Notes: generated by a model from the letters alone, not told the origin. Counted from the first letter of the stretch, positions 1 through 8,373 are shown. The stretch: DNA of 64,000 nucleotides from Levilactobacillus zymae (GCF_032190635.1 NZ_JAVLAS010000001.1:186001-250000), one strand, 5' to 3'. Program-made: numbers and translations.

Positions 1-472
1 GCAGCGCCGCGGCCTGCTGGTCGGGCGCGAGTAAAATCTCCTTGATGGTCGCGTGACTCAACACCATCGCCGCCCAAGCCGTCGCCGGTAGCGTGGTGGG
101 AACCTGCGGCGGGGTCGGCAACAGGCCTTCGTTTTGGGTAAAGTGTCGTTGAATCAACTGGTAATAGCGACTGTTGCTGCCCTGATCGACAAACCGCACC
201 ACCGCTTGGTAATCCGTCATCAGGTCTTCGGTCCGCGCGTCGTTGGGGATCGCCTGGTGAATCTCAGCTAAGGCCACCCCGTACAGGTATTGATAGGCGT
301 CGGTCAAATCGGCAAAGTACTTATAAAAAGCGCCCCGGGCAATGTCCGCTGCCGTCACAATCCGCGCCACCTGGGCGTCGGCCAGACCGTGATGGGAAAA
401 TTCCGTCAGTAGGGCCGCCGTGATGCGGGCCTTTTTTTCTGGAGCTAAATGGTCAAACGTTGGGGTTGGCAT
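1..472 (-). CDS. TetR-family repressor (partial, runs off the left edge)
   Basis: The frame reads from ATG at 472 leftward and is still open at base 1, so only about 157 N-terminal residues are visible. Residues about 12-55 form a TetR-type helix-turn-helix, with the recognition helix around DIARGAFYKYFAD; the rest is the start of the ligand-binding domain. An AGGAGGT ribosome site (479-485) lies six bases upstream of the start. It is divergent from the CadD-like exporter at 634, and two near-identical palindromes lie between them, one over its own -35 box. From this I infer an autoregulated, probably metal- or stress-responsive repressor of the exporter. The inducer is not deducible. Confidence 0.85.
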   Translation of the reverse strand, partial: MPTPTFDHLAPEKKARITAALLTEFSHHGLADAQVARIVTAADIARGAFYKYFADLTDAYQYLYGVALAEIHQAIPNDARTEDLMTDYQAVVRFVDQGSNSRYYQLIQRHFTQNEGLLPTPPQVPTTLPATAWAAMVLSHATIKEILLAPDQQAAAL

Positions 473-491
473 CACCCCACCTCCTCGAATA

Positions 492-506
492 GTGACACCG
501 TGTCAC
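492..506. promoter_or_regulatory. Operator 1 for the divergent TetR
   Basis: GTGACACCGTGTCAC is a 15-base palindrome with a one-base centre, located between the repressor promoter and its ribosome site. Its centre is 42 bp, four helical turns, from the second copy, so dimers would sit on the same DNA face. Confidence 0.7.
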
Positions 507-519
507 TTAATTACTCATC

Positions 520-548
520 AGTATAGCTATAATGTGACACCGTGTCAA
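520..548 (-). promoter_or_regulatory. tetR promoter with overlapping operator 2
   Basis: On the minus strand TTGACA (548-543) and TATACT (525-520) are separated by 17 bp, a near-consensus sigma-A promoter. The second operator copy, GTGACACCGTGTCAA at 534-548, covers the -35 box, which predicts autorepression. No equally good plus-strand promoter for the exporter is seen; TATAAT occurs at 528-533 and 567-572 without a clear -35. Confidence 0.7.
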
Positions 549-633
549 CTTTAAATTAAAAGTTTTTATAATCGAGACCAACATCCTATGGTAATCTAGG
601 ATTCAAAGACCTTTTGCAGAGAGGACGGTTACT

Positions 634-1203
634 TTGCTAACCACGATTTTAACGGGCATCGTTGCCTACGCATCCACCAGTATCGATTGCTTAATTCTCT
701 TAACGCTCCTCTTCGGGCTCCACGGCAGACACGCGGGCCGTGCCATCTATTGGGGGGATTTTCTGGGCACCACCCTGCTGCTCCTAATCAGCGGGGCCTG
801 CGCCTACCCGCTGCGGCACCTGCCCCAATCCGTGATTCTAGGGATCCTCGGTATCTTTCCCATTCTAATTGGTCTCAAGACGTTGCTTAGCCACCCCGCC
901 GCATCGGCAGCCCCGGACCTCGGCACGGTGCACCGCCGCTTACCCGGGACCATCGCCCTCCTGATCGTTTCGACCGGCGCCGATAACATCAGCGTCTACA
1001 TCCCCCTGTTCACCCAGGCCACCACGCCGCAGGTCGGCATCCTGTTGGTCACCCTGTACGCCATGCTCACGCTTTTTTACCTGATTGCCCGGGGCCTGGC
1101 GCGTTTTCCCAACCACCGGTGGCTACAAAAAAACGAGCGCCTCATCACCGGCACGCTGTACCTGTTGATCGGCTGCTCGTTACTTTTCAAGGCTTACATC
1201 TGA
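634..1203 (+). CDS. CadD-family cadmium/cation efflux membrane protein
   Basis: This 189-residue hydrophobic protein has about five to six membrane segments and the layout of the CadD family (Pfam Cad), which exports cadmium and perhaps other cations. Visible family features are the N-terminal ASTSIDCLILLTLLFG segment and the STGADNISVYIPLF segment near residue 112. The start is a TTG preceded by GAGAGGACGG; no ATG is better placed. It is divergent from the TetR gene, and two shared operators lie in between, so induction by relief of repression is likely. Function in cadmium resistance is family inference and the true substrate is unknown. Confidence 0.8.
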   Translation: MLTTILTGIVAYASTSIDCLILLTLLFGLHGRHAGRAIYWGDFLGTTLLLLISGACAYPLRHLPQSVILGILGIFPILIGLKTLLSHPAASAAPDLGTVHRRLPGTIALLIVSTGADNISVYIPLFTQATTPQVGILLVTLYAMLTLFYLIARGLARFPNHRWLQKNERLITGTLYLLIGCSLLFKAYI

Positions 1204-1311
1204 CGCCGCGCGAAAAACGGCCTGACCGCGTCTCCCCATTCCGGGAAACGGGCCACGCCGCTTTAATCACTATTAGATAAATTGGGGAAACCCTGTCAAC
1301 GAGCGGCCCCC

Positions 1312-1947
1312 TTACTCTTGGTCGTTGACCGAAGCACTACTGGTGGCGTCCGGCGTTTCCGTCTCGTTCGCTGTCGGCACCGTATCGTCGCTAATGATTT
1401 CTCCCTGGTCGCCATAGTGCAGCCCGCGCGAAACCGGTTCGTGCAACCCCAATGCCGTCTGCCAAGCCGCCGTAGGGTGATGCACACGAGCCGAGATGTC
1501 GGTCACGTCAATCTGCCAGACGGCGACCTTGGCTAGCTTCTCCGGATGAATCGCCACGGGAATATCGCGCACGTAGCGGTGTAACAGGACGCGTAACGCG
1601 TGGGCCTTGGCGTTCACGTCGGTCAACGTGGTCACCTGACCGTGACCCATGACGCTACGAAAGGCCGGCCCGAACGCGCCTTCCTTGGGTGGCGTGTAGG
1701 TCAGGTGTTCATGACCCACGTCCGTCTCAAACCCAATCTTGGGATTAGTAGCCAGGTACCGCCCCTTTTGGCCATCACTGGTGCCGTGAACGTACAACCG
1801 GTAGTGCCCGTCGGCGGTCTCCTCGTAGCCGTAGTGCACCGGCACCACGTACGTTCCCACATCATCCTGTAACCCCAGTCGCAAAATCTTACAATGGTCG
1901 AGCACCCAATTAATGGTCGGGTGATCCAAGTAAAGTTCCTTACGCAT
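1312..1947 (-). CDS. Pyridoxamine 5'-phosphate oxidase-like FMN-binding protein
   Basis: The 211-residue protein starts MRKELYLDHPTINWVLDHCK and shows the split-barrel pattern of the NimA-like/Pyridox_ox_2 family: a strand with VVPVHYGYE near residue 35, then a strand with LYVHGTSDGQKGRYLATNP. Such proteins bind FMN or related cofactors and reduce nitro compounds or remain uncharacterised. The last 30 residues are acidic and low-complexity and look disordered. The ribosome site AGGAGG lies just upstream of ATG at 1947. It appears monocistronic; no clear terminator was found between it and the CadD gene, to which it is convergent. Confidence 0.75.
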   Translation of the reverse strand: MRKELYLDHPTINWVLDHCKILRLGLQDDVGTYVVPVHYGYEETADGHYRLYVHGTSDGQKGRYLATNPKIGFETDVGHEHLTYTPPKEGAFGPAFRSVMGHGQVTTLTDVNAKAHALRVLLHRYVRDIPVAIHPEKLAKVAVWQIDVTDISARVHHPTAAWQTALGLHEPVSRGLHYGDQGEIISDDTVPTANETETPDATSSASVNDQE

Positions 1948-2046
1948 GATAACCTCCTGTACTACTATGTATAATGCTAGTTAAGTCCTTGTTCATTATA
2001 TCTGATTTCGTTACATTAATACGTAATTTTAAGTTAACCAGCATAC

Positions 2047-2093
2047 TAAAACAGGATTACTCCGATAAATAATGGAATAGTCCTGTTTTTTGA
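2047..2093 (-). terminator. Hairpin terminator after the matrixin-like gene
   Basis: AAAACAGGA and TCCTGTTTT arms with further pairing inside (TTACTCC against GGAATAG), and T-runs on both sides. It lies just downstream of the minus-strand gene ending at 2114. Confidence 0.7.
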
Positions 2094-2113
2094 AGATTCA
2101 ATTGTATGCGGGT

Positions 2114-2650
2114 TTACTTGACGTGGGCATATAACTTCTTAAGTTGTGCAACATCATAAGAAGTTATAGGGTCAGATCCGAAATACATGTGACTTTGATT
2201 ATCATTATTTAAATCTAAACCTAGCCCATTTTCAATTGCAGATGTAGCCATGTTTACTCGTTCATTATGAGCATAATTGTGTTTATCCATATAAGAACGA
2301 TTTAATTTAAGATACGATGTACCACCCAAAATGTTTCCAAACACAAATGAATTTGAAAAATCATAGATAGCATCATTCGTTACTACTTTTCGAGTAGTTA
2401 ATCGTAAATCAGCCTTTTTCTTAGAACTTGCCTTAAATTTAAGAACCCTCTTCGAATTCCATTCCTTAATCGCATCCTTCCAAATACCCTTGTAATGTTT
2501 AGAAGTAGAGTCGATGTGATAAGTAATTGTCCGATGGTCAAAGTGTAACTTACTTGAAGCGTTCGCCTGCGTAGTCCCACCAAATGCCAGCATGCCGACG
2601 ACGACCGCACCAATCATAGCAATCTTCTTAATCAAAGTTTTCTTCATCAT
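2114..2650 (-). CDS. Secreted matrixin-like protein lacking the zinc site
   Basis: The 178-residue product has a Sec signal peptide (positive MMKKTLIKK, hydrophobic core, likely cleavage after ANA near residue 31). The mature part follows the plan of small secreted M10/matrixin-like proteins of lactobacilli: W-x-x-A-I-x-E-W near residue 57, a SYLKLNRSYM strand near 112, a SHMYFG turn near 153 and a C-terminal ITSYDVAQLKKLY helix. Where the zinc motif HExxHxxGxxH is expected, residues 137-147 read SAIENGLGLDL. All three zinc histidines and the catalytic glutamate are absent while the glycine stays. I infer a non-catalytic pseudoprotease. The gene is more AT-rich than its neighbours, suggesting transfer or relaxed constraint. 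ATG at 2650 follows AAAGGGG. Confidence 0.7.
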   Translation of the reverse strand: MMKKTLIKKIAMIGAVVVGMLAFGGTTQANASSKLHFDHRTITYHIDSTSKHYKGIWKDAIKEWNSKRVLKFKASSKKKADLRLTTRKVVTNDAIYDFSNSFVFGNILGGTSYLKLNRSYMDKHNYAHNERVNMATSAIENGLGLDLNNDNQSHMYFGSDPITSYDVAQLKKLYAHVK

Positions 2651-2826
2651 GATAATTCCCCTTTAGCAGTTGATACGCTCAATGTAGCATAGTGCCATGA
2701 CACATTATGGCGTCAGCTGCTAACGGGTGGAATTTTTTTCGAATACAGACGTTTTTTGCGAGTTACTTTCAACGCCTATCCTGGCACCAAAGTATTTGCA
2801 TATCAACGGATTAAACTACCGCACCG

Positions 2827-3999
2827 TCAGTCCAGCGCATAGAGCCGCGTAAACCGACTGGTCAGGTAGACCGCCAGACTCAGCAGGGCCAACAATAGCA
2901 ACGTGGTCCCGCCGATGAAGTCTAACCGTTGGAGCCACGAGTACCCTAGCGTCCCGATCAGCCACCACGCAAAGTTCCAGCCCCAAGCCAAGCGCCGGTG
3001 CAGGACGAATACGCTGACCGCCAGAATGGCAAAGAGCGGTGTGAAGACCGCCCCGATGGCGTACAGGAAATTCTGGTAGTAGGCCATGGACACGCCCAAG
3101 GCAATCGCCCAGCCGACCACCGTGACCCCGACACCCCACAAATTAACGTGACCGCGGTGCCAGAGATTATTCAGGTTGGTGGCCGCCGAGTACGCGTCCA
3201 TGAAGGTGGTGGTCACCGTCGAAAAGACGATCACCAGTAACGCCACCAAGCCCCATTGCGACTGCGCCAGCACCGCCGTAAAGTCGGCCTGCCCCGTCAA
3301 GACCACGGTGAACAGCCCGATGGCAAACATCGCCACGCTGCCGACAAAGTAACCACCGACGCTGACCCAACTGGCACGCCAGGGCTGGGTCGTTTTTTGC
3401 GTATAGTCCCCAATCAGCGGCAACCAGGAGAGGGCCATGGTCACGTTTAATTCGACGGCACTCCCGAAGGTCAATTGGCCGCCAGTGAGCGCGTGAACGT
3501 GGCCCTGGGCCATGATGCCACCCATCATCAGGAGCATCCCCACGGCCAGCAAAATCACCACCAGGTTGTTAATCCGAAACAACCACTGGTGGTCCAGTAA
3601 CAACCAAACGATAATCAAAACCGCCACGATGCTGGCCATTATCAGCGTCGAGCGGTAATGAAACAGGTGCTGGGCGATGCCGTTCATCGCCACTTGGGCG
3701 TTAACGATCATCACGGCCGTCCACCCCAACAATTGTAACGCGTTAAGTAACGAGAACAGCCGCACGCCCCAGGGACCAAAGACGCTTTGGGTCACCCCGA
3801 TGGCGGACTGTTGCCGTAGCGTCGATAGGTAGGCCGCCGGCAACAGGAACAAGCCACAGCCAATCAGGTGACCGACTAGAATCGCCAGCAAGCCCCGTTG
3901 CCACCCCAACGGCGCCACCAAAGTCCCTGTCACGATTTCAGCGATCGAGATCGCCGCCCCTAACCACAGTAAAAACAAACTCCGTAAGTGAATCGTCAT
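2827..3999 (-). CDS. cytX: CytX-type hydroxymethylpyrimidine permease
   Basis: The 390-residue integral membrane protein of the NCS1 cytosine/purine permease family has about twelve membrane segments. The N-terminal SIAEIVTGTLVAPLGW region and the internal SWLPLIGDYTQ segment near residue 193 are typical of CytX. The immediately upstream TPP riboswitch ties it to thiamine supply, and the established prediction for TPP-controlled CytX is uptake of the thiamine pyrimidine precursor. No thiamine biosynthesis gene lies beside it, so the cell may salvage this moiety. Expression should fall when TPP is plentiful through the leader terminator at 4022-4066. Confidence 0.85.
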   Translation of the reverse strand: MTIHLRSLFLLWLGAAISIAEIVTGTLVAPLGWQRGLLAILVGHLIGCGLFLLPAAYLSTLRQQSAIGVTQSVFGPWGVRLFSLLNALQLLGWTAVMIVNAQVAMNGIAQHLFHYRSTLIMASIVAVLIIVWLLLDHQWLFRINNLVVILLAVGMLLMMGGIMAQGHVHALTGGQLTFGSAVELNVTMALSWLPLIGDYTQKTTQPWRASWVSVGGYFVGSVAMFAIGLFTVVLTGQADFTAVLAQSQWGLVALLVIVFSTVTTTFMDAYSAATNLNNLWHRGHVNLWGVGVTVVGWAIALGVSMAYYQNFLYAIGAVFTPLFAILAVSVFVLHRRLAWGWNFAWWLIGTLGYSWLQRLDFIGGTTLLLLALLSLAVYLTSRFTRLYALD

Positions 4000-4021
4000 G
4001 TCAGTTAAACCCCTTTATCCC

Positions 4022-4066
4022 GAAAAAAACGCCACCCGTTGCCGTACGCAAACGAAGTGACGTTTT
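4022..4066 (-). terminator. Riboswitch expression-platform terminator
   Basis: On the minus strand AAACGTCAC pairs with GTGGCGTTT and is followed by a run of T. It sits between the TPP aptamer and cytX and is the expected attenuator. Confidence 0.8.
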
Positions 4067-4160
4067 CTAGTCTGGACACTTTCCTTCGCGAGTGTTAACT
4101 CAACAGGTTCAAAGGGATCGGACGGACGTCCATCTCAGCCATGACGGCACCCCTAGTGTT
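4067..4160 (-). ncRNA. TPP riboswitch (THI element)
   Basis: The minus strand carries the conserved TPP aptamer blocks in order: AGGGGTGC, GGCTGAGATG, CCCTTTGAACCTG, then AACACTCGCGAAGGAAAGTGT-like 3' sequence. It lies in the cytX leader, followed by a terminator, so it should switch transcription off when TPP binds. Confidence 0.95.
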
Positions 4161-4240
4161 TTTTCGATTTAATTGATTACCTCTCATGATAAGCCGAAAC
4201 GCCGCGAAACACAACGGCCGCTCTAGGATTCACCTTGAAA

Positions 4241-4405
4241 GACCTGACCTGGCGCTTCCGGGCCAGCCAGAAATGGGCTGGAACGGAGTGGGCACGGCTT
4301 CAAGCCCACAAATCAGGTCTTGAAGACCGGCCTTTGTCTAGGCCAGCGAAGAACACCGGCCAACACAAATTTCACTCCTGAGCCCATTTCTGGCTGCCCC
4401 TCCAG
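4241..4405 (+). repeat. Structured intergenic repeat, copy A
   Basis: About 165 bp that recurs at 16713-16872 with the same orientation. A perfect 15-bp stem joins 4265-4279 (AGCCAGAAATGGGCT) to 4381-4395, extended by GGGCC/GCCCC. The loop contains small palindromes (GGCTTCAAGCC, GGTCTTGAAGACC, a GGCC-N8-GGCC unit). GACCTGA at 4241-4247 can also pair with TCAGGTC at 4313-4319. Compared with copy B, several paired positions differ on both sides so that pairing is kept. It lies between the 3' end of the YhgE gene and the cytX riboswitch. It contains no reading frame. It may be an untranslated RNA or a small mobile palindromic element. Confidence 0.7.
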
Positions 4406-4526
4406 CTCGTACTAGTCATAATGGCCTCTTTTTACTGAACCATCAACGGATGGACACCCATTCTGAGTCACTAGTATACATCTTGGGTATGACACTTTAC
4501 CTGTAAGTTCAAGCCATTGCCAACAG

Positions 4527-7448
4527 CTATTGCTTTTGCCGCGCCATGCGCCGGGCTAACCCGTTTTGGGTGGCCTGCACGGCTAACGGATCACTAAAGT
4601 CGATGCGCTTGAGCCGCGCGTACCGCCGCAGGTAGAATAACCAGGTACAACCGGTAAAGAAGAGCAGGAAGCCGAAGAGCATCCCGATTTCCGGCCAGGC
4701 CGTGTTCCCGGTCATCAACGTTTGCCGTAACCCCTCGACGCTGTAAGACATGGGGAGCCACGGGTGAATGGTTTCAAAGAAGTGGTTGGACAACTGGATC
4801 GGGTAGGTCCCCGCCGACGCGCCCAATTGCAGGACCAAGAGGACCATGCTGAAGAACGAGCCGGCCTTACCGAAGACCAGGTTCAACCAGGCCACGATGG
4901 TCATGAACGTGGCCGCCGCTAAGAGTAAGACAATCAGCGTGGCAAACGGGTGAATCGGCCGTAAGCCGTCAATGACCATCATCAACGTAAACATGATGCC
5001 GGTCTCTAATAAGACGAAGAGACCCCAGATGCTGGCCTTGCTGGCCCACCACTGAATCCCCGACTTCGGGAACCGGCGGGGCGTGTAGAGATCAAACATC
5101 ATGTTCAACGCTAAGGCGCCCACGAACAGGGACACGCACATCATGTACGGCGCCATCCCGGTCCCGTTGTTCGGCACGTCGTCCTTATCGGTATGGGTCG
5201 TGGTCACGGGCTTAGCCACCTGCGCGTAGGTCAACTTCGACGGGTTCAGCTGCCCCTTATCAGCCGCCGACCCCAGCTTGGTCGCCAATTGTTGGTTCCC
5301 CGCCTGGACCTGGCCGCCGGCTTGTGCCGCTTGGCCCGCGCCGCTTGCCAGTTGCTTAGCACCGGTTGCGGCTTGCCCCGTCCCGGTGGCCAGCTGGTTG
5401 GCCCCACTGGTCAACTGACTGCCATTGGTGGCCAGTCGGCCTAAGCCCGTGGCGACCTGTTGACTGCCGTTAGCGAGTTGTGAGACCCCGCTGGTCAGAC
5501 TCGGCAGCTGCGTTTGCATCTGTTGCAGGCCACTCGCCACCTGGCCAGCACCGCTGGTCAACTGAGCACCCTTTTGGCTCAGCTGGCCGGTCCCGGTCGT
5601 GAGTTGTTGGGTCCCGCTAGCCACCTGATCAGCGCCGCTAGCGAGTTGTTGGCTCTTTTGGTTCAGCGCCGTGGCCCCGGTCGTTACGGTCTGGAACCCA
5701 CTAGTCAGTTGCTGGCCGCTGGTGGTCAACTTGGCCGTGCCGCCCGCTAGGCTCCGGGCCCCGCTGGCCAATTGATCGACTCCCGTGGTGAGACTCGGGA
5801 GCGCCGCATTGACCTGCGTTAAGCCCGTGGCCAACTGATCTGAACTGGTGGCCGCCGTTTGCAGGCCCCCGGTCAACGCCTGCGAGCCACTGGCCAGCTT
5901 CCCGACGGTCGCCGCTAGCTGGTCCTGTTGGCTTCCGGCCGCCGCCAACGCCTTGGTAGCCGCCGGATTGGTCGTAGTGGCGGTAGCGTCACTGATGGCC
6001 GAACTCAGGCTGCCCAACGCTGCGGTGATGGCCGTGGTATTGGCCGACTTATCGACGGTGGCCAGCACGGCGGCCTTCTGCGCGCCGGTGAGCTTCTGGG
6101 CGTCGGCCGTCGCGGCCACGTCCTGGTGTAACGAACCGCTGGCCTTGACCGCCGTTTCGAGCTGGCCCAACGCGGTCTTCACGCCGGTCATCCCGTTAGC
6201 GCCGGCTTGTTGCTTGGCCGCCGCAATGGCCTTGGTGGCCGCGGCGGTGCTGGTCGTGCTTTGACTCAGCTGCTTTTGGAGGGCCTGCAGGTTACTGGTC
6301 AACGTCGCGCTATTAGTACTCAACGTCTTTAACCCGCTATTGAGACTCGTGGCCCCCGTGGCCAGCTTGGTGGTCGACTCGTTCAGCGTGCCGGTTTTCG
6401 ACTGGAGCTGCGCGACGCCCTGGTTCAACTTGGTGGCACCGCTATTGACACTGCCGACCCCGTTGACGTAGGTGGTCAGGCCCTGGCCAAACTGGTTGGT
6501 CCCAGACGCTAGCTTAGCGGTCCCCTGGCCGAATTGCTGGGTCCCACTGGCCACCTGCTGGGCACCCCGGTTAACCTTGGTGGCGCCGGTATTGACTTGT
6601 TGCGCCCCGGCCACGTAGCTGGTGACCCCACTGTTTAGGCTCTGGGCCCCTTGGCTCAATCGCGTGACCCCGGACGCCAACTGGTTACTCTTAGCCAGCA
6701 GTTGGTCTAAGCCACTCACGACTTTCTGGTTGCCCGCCTGTAGCTCGTCGACCCCGGCGATGTATTTGTTCAAACCCGTGGTCAGCGTCTGACTCCCGTT
6801 TTGCAGCTTCAACGAACTGCTGGCTAAGGTGTTCAGGTTAGTGGCGATCTTCTGATTGGCCGCCTGTAATTTCCGACTACCGGTCGCCAACTTTTGGTTC
6901 CCTTTCGCGGCCGTGCCCATCCCCGTGTCCAGCTGCTTGATGGCCCCAAACATGGTCTTGGCGTACAACTTGGTCACCTGATTGGCGACGTTGGCCCGAA
7001 TCGTACTCATCGCCGACTCGGACATCTTGCTGGCGATGAAACTCTGGCCGGCACTGGTATCGTAGTGCAGATTCATGGTCTGGGGCTTTTGGTCCAGCAG
7101 CGTGGTCGCGTTCTGAGAAAAGTTCTGCGGAATCGTCAGCACCATATAGACTTTTCCCTGCTTTAACCGTGCGTGTGCTTGACTGGCCGGCATCGCCTCG
7201 AAGTCGAGGGCCTTAGAATCCTTCAAATTTTGCGTTAAATTTCGGCCCACACTGAGGCGCTTGCCCTGATAGGTCACGGGCTGGTCCTGATTGACCACCG
7301 CGACCGGCAAGTCGCCCGTCTTCCCGTACGGATCCCACATGGATTTCAAGAAGGTCACCGCGTAGATCGACGGAATGAACATGATGACGCACAGGACGAT
7401 GACCATGAACTTGTGTTGCCGCAGATAACCCCATTCCGCTTTAAACAT
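4527..7448 (-). CDS. YhgE/Pip-family membrane protein with long repeat region
   Basis: The 973-residue protein has one N-terminal membrane helix (about residues 12-32), a large extracellular part and about five or six membrane helices in the last 200 residues, the arrangement of YhgE/Pip (phage infection protein-like) proteins, which resemble ABC-2 permeases. Roughly residues 180-720 are dozens of degenerate repeats of the form LxxGxxxLxxG rich in Gln, Ser and Thr, predicted to make a long helical, coiled stalk at the cell surface. The family includes the Lactococcus Pip phage receptor and ESX-associated proteins. A TetR gene is divergent at 7703, so local repression is likely. Transport versus envelope function cannot be decided here. 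Confidence 0.85.
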   Translation of the reverse strand: MFKAEWGYLRQHKFMVIVLCVIMFIPSIYAVTFLKSMWDPYGKTGDLPVAVVNQDQPVTYQGKRLSVGRNLTQNLKDSKALDFEAMPASQAHARLKQGKVYMVLTIPQNFSQNATTLLDQKPQTMNLHYDTSAGQSFIASKMSESAMSTIRANVANQVTKLYAKTMFGAIKQLDTGMGTAAKGNQKLATGSRKLQAANQKIATNLNTLASSSLKLQNGSQTLTTGLNKYIAGVDELQAGNQKVVSGLDQLLAKSNQLASGVTRLSQGAQSLNSGVTSYVAGAQQVNTGATKVNRGAQQVASGTQQFGQGTAKLASGTNQFGQGLTTYVNGVGSVNSGATKLNQGVAQLQSKTGTLNESTTKLATGATSLNSGLKTLSTNSATLTSNLQALQKQLSQSTTSTAAATKAIAAAKQQAGANGMTGVKTALGQLETAVKASGSLHQDVAATADAQKLTGAQKAAVLATVDKSANTTAITAALGSLSSAISDATATTTNPAATKALAAAGSQQDQLAATVGKLASGSQALTGGLQTAATSSDQLATGLTQVNAALPSLTTGVDQLASGARSLAGGTAKLTTSGQQLTSGFQTVTTGATALNQKSQQLASGADQVASGTQQLTTGTGQLSQKGAQLTSGAGQVASGLQQMQTQLPSLTSGVSQLANGSQQVATGLGRLATNGSQLTSGANQLATGTGQAATGAKQLASGAGQAAQAGGQVQAGNQQLATKLGSAADKGQLNPSKLTYAQVAKPVTTTHTDKDDVPNNGTGMAPYMMCVSLFVGALALNMMFDLYTPRRFPKSGIQWWASKASIWGLFVLLETGIMFTLMMVIDGLRPIHPFATLIVLLLAAATFMTIVAWLNLVFGKAGSFFSMVLLVLQLGASAGTYPIQLSNHFFETIHPWLPMSYSVEGLRQTLMTGNTAWPEIGMLFGFLLFFTGCTWLFYLRRYARLKRIDFSDPLAVQATQNGLARRMARQKQ

Positions 7449-7648
7449 TGCATTACTCCCTTTATGCCGATTTTTGATTAATTGAGTGATTGTTTAACCT
7501 TCGAGCGAGCCGCCGCTGATTGCTGATTTCCTGAGCCTTCAACGACGACCAACTATGCTATAGTAGGGGCAAGAATACGCGGTCCCCAACCATGCACGAG
7601 TTACTATAATCGGTTGCGCACCGCCTGCCCACATCAAAAACGCCAAGG

Positions 7649-7688
7649 TTGGGGTATAAACCCCAGATTGACTAAAATTGGGGTGTAA
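7649..7688. promoter_or_regulatory. Candidate operators for the YhgE-linked TetR
   Basis: TTGGGGTATAA (7649-7659) is repeated as TTGGGGTGTAA (7678-7688), and the first copy is inside an inverted repeat GGGGTATAAACCCC (7651-7664). They lie directly upstream of the TetR ribosome site and between the divergent genes, a plausible repressor target. Confidence 0.5.
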
Positions 7689-7702
7689 CTTAAAGGAGAT
7701 TA

Positions 7703-8284
7703 ATGATGATGACGACGACGGATAAACGCGTTTTACGCACACAACGGGCGTTAACTCAGGCCTTAGAGGATTTAGCGATTCACCATGATTATCAGGATAT
7801 TACCGTAACTAACCTCACCAAGGCCGCCGGCATCAACCGTAAGACCTTCTACCTGCATTACAATTCCATCGACGACCTAGTCAACCAATTCGCCGACCAA
7901 ATCACCCACCAGCTAGCCGCCATCATCCATCAGCACCCCATTAAAACGGTCTACCAACACCCCGGTCTCCTGTTAGACGACTTTGTCGACTTCGCCGAGG
8001 CGCACTCCGCGGCGGTCAAACGCCTGTTATTCTCCGACGACTACAGCCGGTTTGCCAACCGCATCGAACGCCAACTGACCCAGGTCCTGGCCGATGCGAT
8101 TCGGGACTCCTACCCGCTCAATCGGCAAGACGCGCTGATTGCCGCACACTTTTTGATCCACAATACGTTATCGCTCTTCAGTTATTTTTCGACTCAGGCC
8201 ACCGGCGGTAAAATCGACCGGACCGTGTTCAAGCAGTACGTCGAGCGCCTGAACATGACCGGGGTCAGTACCTTCTTCAAGTAA
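7703..8284 (+). CDS. TetR-family regulator divergent from YhgE/Pip
   Basis: The 193-residue protein has a TetR helix-turn-helix at about residues 10-55 (DITVTNLTKAAGINRKTFYLHYNSIDDLV) and a C-terminal domain of the type common in dihydroxyacetone-kinase-regulator-like TetR proteins. Three consecutive ATG codons begin the frame; the first is seven bases after AAAGGAG and is taken as the start. It probably represses the divergent YhgE/Pip gene and itself through the GGGGT-containing repeats upstream. The ligand is unknown. Confidence 0.8.
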   Translation: MMMTTTDKRVLRTQRALTQALEDLAIHHDYQDITVTNLTKAAGINRKTFYLHYNSIDDLVNQFADQITHQLAAIIHQHPIKTVYQHPGLLLDDFVDFAEAHSAAVKRLLFSDDYSRFANRIERQLTQVLADAIRDSYPLNRQDALIAAHFLIHNTLSLFSYFSTQATGGKIDRTVFKQYVERLNMTGVSTFFK

Positions 8285-8373
8285 CCCCGGTGACGGCTCC
8301 CCCTATTTAACTTGGTTACCGCTAAAATCTCAATCGTTCACCCCTCAAAACACTCAGCTAGTTAACCGCACTA

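Noticed and set aside
5848..6264. 138-residue plus-strand frame
   Set aside because: It is antisense to the repeat region of YhgE; its Ala/Val-rich composition mirrors the other strand and it has no ribosome site.
4700..6900. Regularly spaced similar sequence units suggesting a CRISPR array or DNA tandem repeat
   Set aside because: The units are codons of a protein repeat (LxxGxxxLxxG) in the YhgE gene; spacing and sequence vary and there are no exact direct repeats with spacers.
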